Part shown: positions 26,265 to 33,078 of the stretch, piece by piece
Layout: every line of letters begins with the position of its first letter
Position numbering within the stretch: position 1 is the first letter of the stretch
From: Rhodopseudomonas sp. AAP120
Lineage (GTDB): Bacteria; Pseudomonadota; Alphaproteobacteria; Rhizobiales; Xanthobacteraceae
Direction: 5' to 3'
NCBI RefSeq assembly: GCF_001295845.1
Contig: NZ_LJIC01000095.1
Span: 1-33,078, forward strand
Length of the DNA: 33,078 bases
The notes under the pieces: generated by a model
Told to the model about the DNA's origin: nothing
Databases searched by the model: none
Seen by the model: only the letters and a program-made list of their open reading frames with translations
Made by a program: the position numbers and the translations under genes

Positions 26265-27782
26265 TCAGAAGGTGCGCTGAACGCGGAGGTTGCCGCTCCA
26301 GACGCCCTGGTCCTTCAACTCGTAGGTCTGACCGGCCGGCTTGGTCGCGCCGGGCGCCGCCAGGACGACCGAGCCCGAGCTCGCCTGATCGAGGTAGGTG
26401 TACATCACTTCGCCCGACAGGGTCAGGTTCTTGACCGGGGTCCAGCGGGTGACGGTACCGATCTGAGCGATGCGGAAGTCCGGGTTGCAGGTCGAGCCGG
26501 CGGTGTAGACGACCGCACCGGCAGTGGCCGCACCACCGCCGCAGATCAGAGCGGTCGCGGTGCCGTTATAGTCGAACGCGGTGTAGGAGCCGAACAGAGA
26601 GCTGGACCAGTAGGGGTTCCAGTTGTGGTTGAACGCGCCGCGCACGCCCCACGCCGTGGTCTTCTCGATGCCAGTGCCGACCACGTTGTTCAGGCCGGCG
26701 AACACGCCGTCCGACGAAGAGGCGAACGCCACGCTCTGATACGCACCGGCCAGGCCGCTGCTGCCATAGATGGCGAACGAGTTCGGGCTCACGCCGCCGA
26801 GCACGTAACGGCTGGCGCCGTTCGAGTAGGTCGCCGTGAAGTTGATGCTGTCGCCGGGGCCGGTCGGCAGGTTCTTGAGCGAGATCGCGGCCTGCACGGC
26901 ATAGCCCCAGGTGTCGCTCGGATGACCGGAGGTCTCGAGCGACGGCGTGTAGTAGCTGGCGCGCAGCTGATGCGCCGCGGCCGAAACCTGGAACAGGCCC
27001 CAGGCCTGGTCGACGCGGATCTTGCCGATGATGTCGGGCACTTCGACGCCCGCATAGGAGTTGGTGCCGTAGACGCCCGCGGGCCAGTTCGCCTGAGCCG
27101 TCGCGGTCGCCGCGGCGGACGCACCGAAGCCCGGGGTGCTGGTGTTGTACAGGCCGGACTGCAGATACTGGGACGGATCTTCCAACGAGACCGAGGCCGA
27201 CACGCCGTTGCCGAACTCCGCCGTGTAGGCGATCTGGTTGATGCCGGTGACGTCGTCGTAGCCGCCGATCAGGAACGAGCTGTTGTTGCCCGGATAGCCG
27301 GTCCACGGCGTATCGAACTGCGACACCGCCTTACCGAAGGTGAAGCCGGCGAACTGGACGAAGGCATAGTACACGCCGAGCGTACCGCCGGCGACGCCGT
27401 CGCCCGAGGTCCAGTTGAAGGTCGCATCGAAGTAGGTGCGGACCACGCCGTATTCGGTGGCCGTGCGGGTATCGATATTGAGATCCTGGCGCGAGCGGAA
27501 GATGAAGTTGTTGGCCAGGCGATTCTTCTGGCCGGCATTGCTGGCCCAGGCCGGCGCGTTGTAGGCGCTCGAACCGTACAGAGTGGCGTCGGCGCGGGTA
27601 TAGCCGCCGAGCTTGATACAGGTGTCGGTGCCGGGGATGTAGTAGAAGCCGGCGCCGTAGATCGAGCAGACCTTCACGTATTCGACCGCCTTGGCCTTCA
27701 ACGGGAGATCGGCCGCCTGAGCACTGCCGACGGCGATCACAGCCGCGGCCGAACTCAGGGCCAGAAACTTGATTGTTCTCAT
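26265..27782 (-). CDS. Outer membrane porin, Rhizobiales type
   Basis: The product is 505 aa from the ATG at 27782 (GGAGGG upstream; the open frame extends to 27905 but lacks a signal there). The signal peptide MRTIKFLALSSAAAVIAVGS ends AQA before ADLPLKAKA. The family marker is a Cys pair in VCSIYGAGFYYIPGTDTC followed by IKLGGYTRAD. The beta-barrel is seen as alternating aromatic strands, and the C-terminal residue is Phe (LRVQRTF), as needed for outer membrane assembly. It would form a general diffusion channel, probably a trimer. At 505 aa it looks somewhat long for the family. It has its own terminator and is divergent from marR. Confidence 0.92.
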   Translation of the reverse strand: MRTIKFLALSSAAAVIAVGSAQAADLPLKAKAVEYVKVCSIYGAGFYYIPGTDTCIKLGGYTRADATLYGSSAYNAPAWASNAGQKNRLANNFIFRSRQDLNIDTRTATEYGVVRTYFDATFNWTSGDGVAGGTLGVYYAFVQFAGFTFGKAVSQFDTPWTGYPGNNSSFLIGGYDDVTGINQIAYTAEFGNGVSASVSLEDPSQYLQSGLYNTSTPGFGASAAATATAQANWPAGVYGTNSYAGVEVPDIIGKIRVDQAWGLFQVSAAAHQLRASYYTPSLETSGHPSDTWGYAVQAAISLKNLPTGPGDSINFTATYSNGASRYVLGGVSPNSFAIYGSSGLAGAYQSVAFASSSDGVFAGLNNVVGTGIEKTTAWGVRGAFNHNWNPYWSSSLFGSYTAFDYNGTATALICGGGAATAGAVVYTAGSTCNPDFRIAQIGTVTRWTPVKNLTLSGEVMYTYLDQASSGSVVLAAPGATKPAGQTYELKDQGVWSGNLRVQRTF

Positions 27783-28281
27783 ACGACCCTCCAGGTCAAC
27801 AAAGTGGAAAGGCCTGCAGGTCGATGCCTGATCGCGGCCCTGGTACTTCGATGTCGCCGGCCTTATGGCGCGGCTCGCGACGGAACGATTCGATTTTTGC
27901 CCCATCCGTCACGGAAAGATCATGATTGATTTTATCATCTGATCAACTTCGTTTATGAAATCACATACCTGATTTGTAGTTGCCGTGGTATTTACGCAAC
28001 ACGCGCGAGCGGGCCATCAGGTAGCGGCTGTCCGCACACCTCCAGGAATAAGTGCTCGAATGCTGCTGATCCCGCGGCCGATCATGCTGCGCCGCGGCAC
28101 CGCGGGGTGCGCAGGCCTGACAATTAGCGCGGAGATTGATCCAGGTTAGGGAAATGCCGGCCGGCGGCAATTGCCGCACTGCAAGGCGCCGGGTGCCGCA
28201 GTTTTGCCCATTACCTAATTCACTCAACCGTGTAGAATACATTACCACTCATTCGCACGTCGGGAGGCGTTGGAAATCGGG
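27783..28281. other. Divergent control region between the porin and marR genes
   Basis: About 500 bases with no gene. It contains the AT-rich dyad at 27919-27947 and, nearer marR, CATTACC repeated at 28209-28215 and 28239-28245, with TAGAAT (28233-28238) as a possible -10 element. The middle (28010-28130) shows nothing I recognise. Confidence 0.4.
27919..27947. promoter_or_regulatory. AT-rich dyad between the porin and marR genes
   Basis: The segment ATCATGATTGATTTTATCAT followed by CTGATCAA holds overlapping inverted repeats (ATGAT/ATCAT, TTGAT/ATCAA). It lies about 137 bases before the porin ATG in an otherwise GC-rich gap. MarR proteins bind AT-rich dyads, and on the minus strand TTGATC could serve as a -35 element. 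The spacing does not match an FNR site. Tentative. Confidence 0.35.
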
Positions 28282-28791
28282 ATGCGGGAGAAGACCAAGC
28301 TCAGTCCTGTGCCTCCGCGGTCGTCCGTGCAGCCGGAAACCGCCCGGCGCTTCACCGCGACGATTGCCAGCGTCCACATCTACCTCGACGAAATCCGTAC
28401 GTTCTTTGCTAAAGACCTCGGCATCACGGGACCGCAGGTCTCGATCATGATGACCATCAAGGGCCTCGACGAGGCCGACGGCGTTTCGGTCCGGCACGTC
28501 GCGCGCGCGCTGCACGTCGACCCGTCTTTCATCACGACGCAGACGAAATTATTGGAGAAGAGGGGCTTGGTGCGGCGGCAGCCGGATCCAACCGACGCGC
28601 GGGTGGTGAAGCTGTCGCTGTCCGACAAGGCCACCAAGCAGATCGCCGCGATGACCGTGGACGAATGCTCCGTCAACGATGTGGTGTTCGCCGATCTGAG
28701 CGACGAAGAGCTCGACCAGCTCAACGATCAGATGAACGAGTTCAAGGATCGCTTGGAAAAGACCTGCCGCAGACTGGCCGGCGGATTCTGA
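28282..28791 (+). CDS. MarR family transcriptional regulator
   Basis: The product is 169 aa from the ATG at 28282. An in-frame TTG at 28270 is the alternative, but GGGAGG sits only 2 bases before it. The winged helix-turn-helix is visible at about residues 55-110 (VSVRHVARALHVDPSFITTQ then TKLLEKRGLVRRQPDPTDAR and the wing VVKLSLS). The last 50 residues form a long acidic helix (DEELDQLNDQMNEFKDRLEK) for dimerisation. Such regulators usually repress a divergent gene and themselves and respond to small aromatic or phenolic ligands. The divergent gene here is the porin, a candidate target. The ligand is unknown. Confidence 0.88.
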   Translation: MREKTKLSPVPPRSSVQPETARRFTATIASVHIYLDEIRTFFAKDLGITGPQVSIMMTIKGLDEADGVSVRHVARALHVDPSFITTQTKLLEKRGLVRRQPDPTDARVVKLSLSDKATKQIAAMTVDECSVNDVVFADLSDEELDQLNDQMNEFKDRLEKTCRRLAGGF

Positions 28792-28857
28792 GCGGCCTGG
28801 GACCGAAACCGGGTCGGCTTCCGAGACCCACGCGGTCAGCGGACCGAACCTGCCGAA

Positions 28858-28942
28858 TGGTGCCCCTGGCCGGGATCGAACCAGCACTCCTTGCGGAACT
28901 CGATTTTGAGTCGAGCGCGTCTACCAGTTCCGCCACAGGGGC
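28858..28942 (-). tRNA. tRNA-Leu (anticodon CAA)
   Basis: On the minus strand the acceptor GCCCCTG (28942-28936) pairs with CAGGGGC (28868-28862), followed by discriminator A and encoded CCA (28860-28858). The anticodon stem CTCGA/TCGAG encloses loop CTCAAAA with anticodon CAA at 28908-28906, reading UUG. A long variable arm marks it as a class II tRNA. Length is 85 bases. Confidence 0.95.
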
Positions 28943-29114
28943 CCGCGCCGCCGGGCAAGCCGGCTGCGAAGCGGCCGGGACTATAGCGGCCGGGGAGTCG
29001 GGGTCAACCCGGCGACGCGCCCGGCGCGGCGGTGCCTACACCGCGGTTTGATCGGCAGCGATCTCGACAGCCGGCCGCCCCCGCGATACCACGCCGCCGG
29101 CCCTGGAGATCACC

Positions 29115-29660
29115 GTGACGGCTCCCTCTGTCGACCATTATGAAATCGGCGCCCGGCTGGTCCGGGGTACCCGCATCGCCCAGAATGTCGCGCTGACCTA
29201 TGCGGTGATCGCGGCGGCCGCGCTCGGCGGCGCCTGGTATTTCCAGCTCGCGCTCGACCTGCAGCCCTGTCCGCTTTGCCTCGAGCAGCGCTACGCCTAT
29301 TACGCGGCGATCCCGCTGGCAGCGCTGGTGGCGGTCGCCGCCTGGCGGGAGGCGCCGGTGTCGCTGCTGCTCGCCGGCCTCGCCGTGCTGGCGCTGCTGG
29401 CGCTCGGCAATGCCGGCCTCGGGACCTATCATGCCGGGGTCGAGTGGAAGTTCTGGCCGGGGCCGAGCGACTGCAGCGGGCCGGTGCTGGATCTGAGCAA
29501 GGCCGGGAGTCTGCTCGACCAGCTCGACAAGGTGAAGGTGGTGCGTTGCGACGAGGTGCAGTGGCGTTTCCTCGGTCTGTCGCTCGCCGGCTACAATGTG
29601 CTGGTGTCGCTGGCACTGGCGGCGCTCGCCGGCTGGGGCATCGTCCGGATCCGGCGCTGA
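29115..29660 (+). CDS. dsbB: Disulfide bond formation protein B family
   Basis: The product is 181 aa, starting at GTG (29115) with GGAGA 5 bases upstream. Four hydrophobic segments (about residues 22-48, 60-75, 82-104 and 155-176) span the inner membrane. The quinone-side cysteine pair is C52/C55 (PCPLC), followed by LEQR. The second periplasmic pair is C120 and C145 (SDCSG and VVRCDE). It would reoxidise a DsbA partner and pass electrons to quinone. No dsbA gene is nearby. Confidence 0.9.
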   Translation: MTAPSVDHYEIGARLVRGTRIAQNVALTYAVIAAAALGGAWYFQLALDLQPCPLCLEQRYAYYAAIPLAALVAVAAWREAPVSLLLAGLAVLALLALGNAGLGTYHAGVEWKFWPGPSDCSGPVLDLSKAGSLLDQLDKVKVVRCDEVQWRFLGLSLAGYNVLVSLALAALAGWGIVRIRR

Positions 29661-29672
29661 GGCCGGCGCCGC

Positions 29673-30752
29673 CTAATCGTCGAGATCGTCCGGGCTCCGG
29701 CCGAACCAGTGCACGATGCCCGGGGTGACGATCGACACGTAGATGAAGCGCGACAGATGATGCGCGCCGACGAACACCGGATCGATGTGCAGCGTCAGCG
29801 CCAGCGCCATCATCGCGTCCATTGCGCCCGGCGAGAACGCCACCACCAGATCGGCCAGCCGCACCGGCGTGGTCAGGATGATGCCGACCACGAACACCGC
29901 CGAAATCGCGATCGCGACCGCGAACGAGCCGAGCGCGGCGCCCAGATAGCTGAGGATGGTGCGCAGCTTGATGGCGCCGAACCGCGAGCCGATCAGCGTG
30001 CCGATCCCGACCAGCGCCGGCAGATAGGCCCATTGCGGCAGCGTGCCCTCGACGAGGCCCGACCCGTGCAGCACCGAAGAGCCGAGCATCGCGCCGAACA
30101 TCCAGCTCGCCGGGAAGTTGATCAGCCGCAGCAGCAGCGAGGCGCCGATCGCCACCACGCAGAGTTCGACCAGCACCAGCGGCGTCGCCTCCGGGCCGCG
30201 CGACGGCAGCGGACCGTGCGCCATCATGCCGGTCGCCGCCAGCAATAGCGGCACCGCGCTGGTCAGGATGATCACCCGCATGATTTGCACTACCGCGATG
30301 CCCGGCACATTGGCCTTGCGCTCGGTCGCCAGCATGATGATCTGCGACAGCGCGCCGGGACTGCCCGCCAGCAGCGCCGAGGTGCGGTCCCAGCCGTGGA
30401 TGCGTTGCAGATAGATGCTGCTGCCGAAGGTGGCGCAGAACGTCGCCACCGCCAGCAGCCCGATCGTCACCGGATACGACGACAGATTGTGGATCATCGC
30501 CGGCGACACCATCGAGCCGAGCGAGACGCCGAGCGCCATCAGCACGATGTGGGACAACGGCGGCGGCAGGCCCATCTTGCGGCCGGCAAGGCCCGCGGCT
30601 GCGACCGCCACCATCGCGCCGGTGATCAGGCCGCCCGGAAGCTGCGTCCAATAAAACAGTCCGCCACCGGCCGTGCCGATCGCGATGGTTTCGAGCACGT
30701 TGATGGTTTTGGACCGCCAGCCAGGGGCGGCGAGAGCAGGATTTTTCGACAC
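29673..30752 (-). CDS. AbrB family inner-membrane protein
   Basis: The product is 359 aa, starting at GTG (30752) with AAGG about 5 bases upstream. It is very hydrophobic, with about ten membrane segments arranged as two similar halves. Each half carries a Gly/Pro motif: PGGLITGAM and FPASWMFGAM at half starts, and AGSPGALSQIIMLA and AFSPGAMDAMMALA later. This internal duplication is the signature of the AbrB membrane family (earlier misnamed ammonia monooxygenase). The transported molecule is unknown. It converges with dsbB, 12 bases apart. Confidence 0.88.
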   Translation of the reverse strand: MSKNPALAAPGWRSKTINVLETIAIGTAGGGLFYWTQLPGGLITGAMVAVAAAGLAGRKMGLPPPLSHIVLMALGVSLGSMVSPAMIHNLSSYPVTIGLLAVATFCATFGSSIYLQRIHGWDRTSALLAGSPGALSQIIMLATERKANVPGIAVVQIMRVIILTSAVPLLLAATGMMAHGPLPSRGPEATPLVLVELCVVAIGASLLLRLINFPASWMFGAMLGSSVLHGSGLVEGTLPQWAYLPALVGIGTLIGSRFGAIKLRTILSYLGAALGSFAVAIAISAVFVVGIILTTPVRLADLVVAFSPGAMDAMMALALTLHIDPVFVGAHHLSRFIYVSIVTPGIVHWFGRSPDDLDD

Positions 30753-30914
30753 GCGACCTTATCGCAAATCCAAATACCGCCGGCAAATGCGAACCACGCG
30801 CGCGGCCATGCCGATGGCGCAAGCGGTAATCATCGCGAGCTAATCAGTTCGCAATTGTCAGTGCACAATCGAGCGCTAGGATGCGGCGGCTTCACGACCG
30901 CAGGAGACGGGACG

Positions 30915-31436
30915 ATGACAGTTCAAGGATACGCAACGATCGCGGCCGGCATGGCCGGGGCCCTTATCATGCTGGGCTCCACTGCGCCCGGCTACGCGCT
31001 CACCGCGCAGGAGTGCAGCGCCAAGTATCAGGCGGCCAAGACCGCGGGCACGCTGAACGGGCAGGGCTGGAACGATTTCCGCAAGGCGCAATGCGCCGAT
31101 GCGGCCGCCACCTCCGACGGCAAGGCCGCGTCCGAACCCAAGGCCACGGACTCCAAAGCCACGGACGCCAAGCCCACCGAGCCGAAGGCAGCAGACAGCA
31201 AGCCGGCGGCGAAGCCGAAGGCCGCCGCCGCAGAGCCCGCGACGCCGGCCGGGCCCGCCACGTTCCCGACCGCGGTCGACGCGAAATTCGCCAAGGAGCC
31301 GGCGGCGCGTGCCCGGCTGCACACCTGCGCCGAACAATGGAAGGCCAACAAGGCCGCCAACACCACCGGCGGCCTGAAGTGGATCCAGAAGGGCGGCGGC
31401 TATTGGAGCGAGTGCAACAAGCGGTTGAAGGGCTGA
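30915..31436 (+). CDS. Secreted protein with duplicated Cys/Trp motif, unknown function
   Basis: The product is 173 aa from the ATG at 30915 (GGAGACGGG upstream). The N-terminus looks like a signal peptide, with likely cleavage near GYALTAQ. Two similar modules flank a linker of about 65 residues rich in Ala, Lys, Pro and acidic residues (repeats of the type SKATD/KPTEPKAADSK). Module one runs from C-SAKY to RKAQC, module two from C-AEQW to WSEC. Both have the form C..(K/Q)(Y/W)...K.A...G..W..(F/G)......C. Each cysteine pair may form a disulfide. I recognise no named family. Probably periplasmic. Confidence 0.75.
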   Translation: MTVQGYATIAAGMAGALIMLGSTAPGYALTAQECSAKYQAAKTAGTLNGQGWNDFRKAQCADAAATSDGKAASEPKATDSKATDAKPTEPKAADSKPAAKPKAAAAEPATPAGPATFPTAVDAKFAKEPAARARLHTCAEQWKANKAANTTGGLKWIQKGGGYWSECNKRLKG

Positions 31437-31536
31437 GGTCCCGGTCGCGCGCCGCGCCGCCGCCGGTGCGGCGATGATTTGACAGCTCCGGCCGAAGCGG
31501 CTCATCCGTATGCCTCACGCGCATTCGGGGTGTTGG

Positions 31537-31920
31537 ATGATCGCTAGTATCGGCCTGATTCTGCTGTGCCAGCTCGCCGCCGAGGTGGTGGTGCGCGCGC
31601 TTTCGTTGCCGCTGCCCGGTCCGGTCGTCGGGCTGGTGTTTCTGCTGCTCCTGCTGCTGGCGCGGGATCGCGCCGGCTGGCTGGCGATCGGCCCGTTGCG
31701 CAATGACGGCATCGAGAACGCCGCCAAGGGCATGCTGGCGCATCTGTCGCTGCTGTTCGTGCCGGCCGGCGTCGGCGTCGTCCAGCAGCTCGACATGATC
31801 GCCAGCCACGGCATCGCCATCGCGCTGGTGCTGGCCGGCTCGGTGCTGATCACGCTGCTGGCGACCGTCCTGACCTTTCTGATCACCGCGCGGCTGCTGT
31901 CGATGTGGGGCTCGCGATGA
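31537..31920 (+). CDS. lrgA: LrgA/CidA family holin-like membrane protein
   Basis: The product is 127 aa from the ATG at 31537, which starts directly at the first hydrophobic segment as in homologues. An in-frame ATG at 31510 would add nine residues (HSGCW-type) and cannot be excluded. Four membrane segments are predicted. The motif LPLPGPVVGLV is the family signature. LrgA/CidA proteins resemble phage holins and work with LrgB/CidB, in some bacteria in pyruvate uptake or in cell lysis control. The stop overlaps the lrgB start (ATGA). Confidence 0.88.
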   Translation: MIASIGLILLCQLAAEVVVRALSLPLPGPVVGLVFLLLLLLARDRAGWLAIGPLRNDGIENAAKGMLAHLSLLFVPAGVGVVQQLDMIASHGIAIALVLAGSVLITLLATVLTFLITARLLSMWGSR

Positions 31921-32639
31921 GCAGCAATCCGTTCTCGCTGTGGGTGTATCTGTCGCAGACCCCGCTGCTGTGGCTGACCGTGACGCTGCTGGTCTATGCG
32001 GCGACCGATGCGGTGTCGCAGGCCTCCGGCCGTAACCCGCTGGTCAATCCGGTGCTGCACGCGACCTGGATCATCGGGGCGTTTCTGTGGGTGACCGGCA
32101 CCTCCTACACGACCTATTTCGGCGGCGCGCAATTCGTGCATTTCCTGCTCGGCCCGGCGACCGTGGCGCTGGCGGTGCCGCTCTATGAGAACCGCCACCA
32201 GGTGGTGACGGCGATTCTGCCGATGGCGGCGGCGCTGCTGGTGGGCTGTGTCGCCGCGATCGTCTCGGTGGTGGTGCTGGCGCAACTCGCCGGCCTGCCG
32301 GACGTCGTCGTGCTGTCGCTGGCGCCGAAATCGGTGACCGCCGGCGTCGCGATGGGCATCAGCGAATCGCTGCACGCCGATCCGTCGCTGACCGCGGTCG
32401 CGGTGATCATCACCGGCATCATGGGGGCGATCGTGGTGACGCCGCTGATGAACGCGATCGGCATCCGTGATTTCCGTGCCCGCGGCTTCGCGGTCGGCCT
32501 CGCCTCGCACGGCATCGGCACCGCCCGCGCCTTCCAGGTCGACGCCATCGCCGGCGTCTTCGCCGGCATCGCCATGAGCCTCAACGCGCTGATCACCGCG
32601 CTATTGGTGCCGGTCCTGGTGACGTTGCTGGTGAAGTAA
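31917..32639 (+). CDS. lrgB: LrgB family membrane protein
   Basis: The product is 240 aa, starting at the ATG at 31917, which overlaps the lrgA stop. About seven membrane segments. The family blocks LGPATVALAVPLYENR, LAPKSVTAGVAMGI and the tail SHGIGTARAF are all present. With LrgA it forms a two-protein membrane system. The earlier ATG at 31905 would lie inside lrgA and has no better ribosome binding site. Confidence 0.92.
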   Translation: MSSNPFSLWVYLSQTPLLWLTVTLLVYAATDAVSQASGRNPLVNPVLHATWIIGAFLWVTGTSYTTYFGGAQFVHFLLGPATVALAVPLYENRHQVVTAILPMAAALLVGCVAAIVSVVVLAQLAGLPDVVVLSLAPKSVTAGVAMGISESLHADPSLTAVAVIITGIMGAIVVTPLMNAIGIRDFRARGFAVGLASHGIGTARAFQVDAIAGVFAGIAMSLNALITALLVPVLVTLLVK

Positions 32640-32712
32640 CTGGCTGGCGCCTCGCGGCACTCGGCCGGTGTCGGCGTGCTTTGTGGCAACGCGCCGCCCT
32701 CGCTTTGCAGCC

Positions 32713-32812
32713 GTCACCCTCCGCGAAAGCGGAGGGCCCAGTATTCCAGAGCGTCAGTTAGCAACACGAGCTCTCTGGGATACTGGGTCGCCCGGACAAG
32801 CCGGGCGATGAC
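32713..32812. repeat. GTCA...ATGAC palindromic repeat, copy 2
   Basis: Begins with GTCACCCTCCGCGAAAGCGG, whose hairpin CCTCCGCGAAAGCGGAGG differs in sequence but matches copy 1 (15970) in shape and position, then GCCCAGTATTCCA. It ends with ATACTGGGTCGCCCGG, a short loop and CCGGGCGATGAC. The last 33 bases equal 16050-16082 with one change. It is the transcript-end region of lrgB, which converges with the next gene. Confidence 0.75.
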
Positions 32813-32881
32813 CGCAGGGGCGGGGGCGAACGTAGTGCTCGCGCATCGAGCGCTTGGACGTGCAACTGTGCCGAGCGCCCT

Positions 32882-33078
32882 CTAATGCTCCCTCTTCGCC
32901 ATCCACGCCAGCAGAGACGCGTTGATCTCGCGCGGATAAGTGTGGCTGAGGTCGTCGATCTCGCGGTAGGTGACGTCGGCGCCGGCGGCGACCAGGGCGT
33001 GATGGGCCTGGCGTGCGAGTTCGACCGGGAACATCCAGTCGTGGCGGCCGTGCACGATTTGAATCGGCAGGCCGCGCA
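32882..33078 (-). CDS. Alpha/beta hydrolase, C-terminal part (gene continues past the window)
   Basis: The last 64 residues of a minus-strand gene whose start lies beyond the right edge; the stop is TAG at 32884-32882. The end of an alpha/beta hydrolase fold is clear. The strand IQIVHGRHDWMFPV holds the acid residue D, and DLSHTYPRE holds the catalytic histidine. The spacing fits phospholipase/carboxylesterase or dienelactone-hydrolase-like enzymes. The nucleophile region is outside the window, so substrate and subfamily cannot be stated. Confidence 0.8.
   Translation of the reverse strand, partial: RGLPIQIVHGRHDWMFPVELARQAHHALVAAGADVTYREIDDLSHTYPREINASLLAWMAKREH

Overview
The window looks like chromosome from a GC-rich alphaproteobacterium of the Bradyrhizobium/Rhodopseudomonas group, and Rhodopseudomonas is my best guess. 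The signs are the Rhizobiales-type porin, FixK/FNR-type half-sites, the set of flagellar hook genes, and the palindromic intergenic repeats that begin with GTCAT. I made no database comparison, so the genus is an inference.

Layout. 1-394 holds repeat elements and tRNA-Glu(CTC). 576-2435 is one AT-richer gene coding for a HEPN-domain protein. It lies directly 3' of the tRNA and looks like acquired cargo, possibly phage defence. 2495-5035 (-) is a PAS/GGDEF/EAL cyclic-di-GMP protein. 5332-7165 (-) carries trxC, a zinc alcohol dehydrogenase and chaB. 7421-12753 (+) carries a protein-L-isoaspartate methyltransferase, a universal stress protein, a PfkB-type phosphofructokinase and an FdhF/YdeP-type molybdopterin oxidoreductase. 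13044-15754 (+) is glgC-glgA. 16142-17134 (-) is cysK and 17419-17976 (+) an HNH endonuclease. 18016-23427 (-) is a flagellar run read as flgD, flgE, an unnamed 87-aa gene, a flgN-like gene, flgK and flgL. 23942-25504 (-) is a CoA-transferase/hydrolase, 26265-27782 (-) a porin with a clear terminator, and 28282-28791 (+) a MarR regulator. tRNA-Leu(CAA), dsbB, an AbrB-family membrane protein, a small secreted cysteine-motif protein and lrgA-lrgB follow. The window ends inside an alpha/beta hydrolase gene.

How the genes may work together. The clearest functional block is 5888-15754. A perfect FNR/FixK-type palindrome (TTGAT-N4-ATCAA) sits between the divergent chaB/adh and pcm/usp genes. A second palindrome (TTGAC-N4-GTCAA) sits ahead of pfkB. 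This suggests an oxygen-responsive module joining protein repair, stress response, glycolysis, alcohol/aldehyde redox and perhaps glycogen storage. The flagellar run encodes the hook cap, hook, hook-filament junction proteins and a probable chaperone. Most other genes are ordinary housekeeping genes.

The observations I rate highest are the HEPN gene at the tRNA, the two FNR-type boxes, the two-copy palindromic repeat family (15970-16082 and 32713-32812), and the small gene that overlaps the end of flgE.
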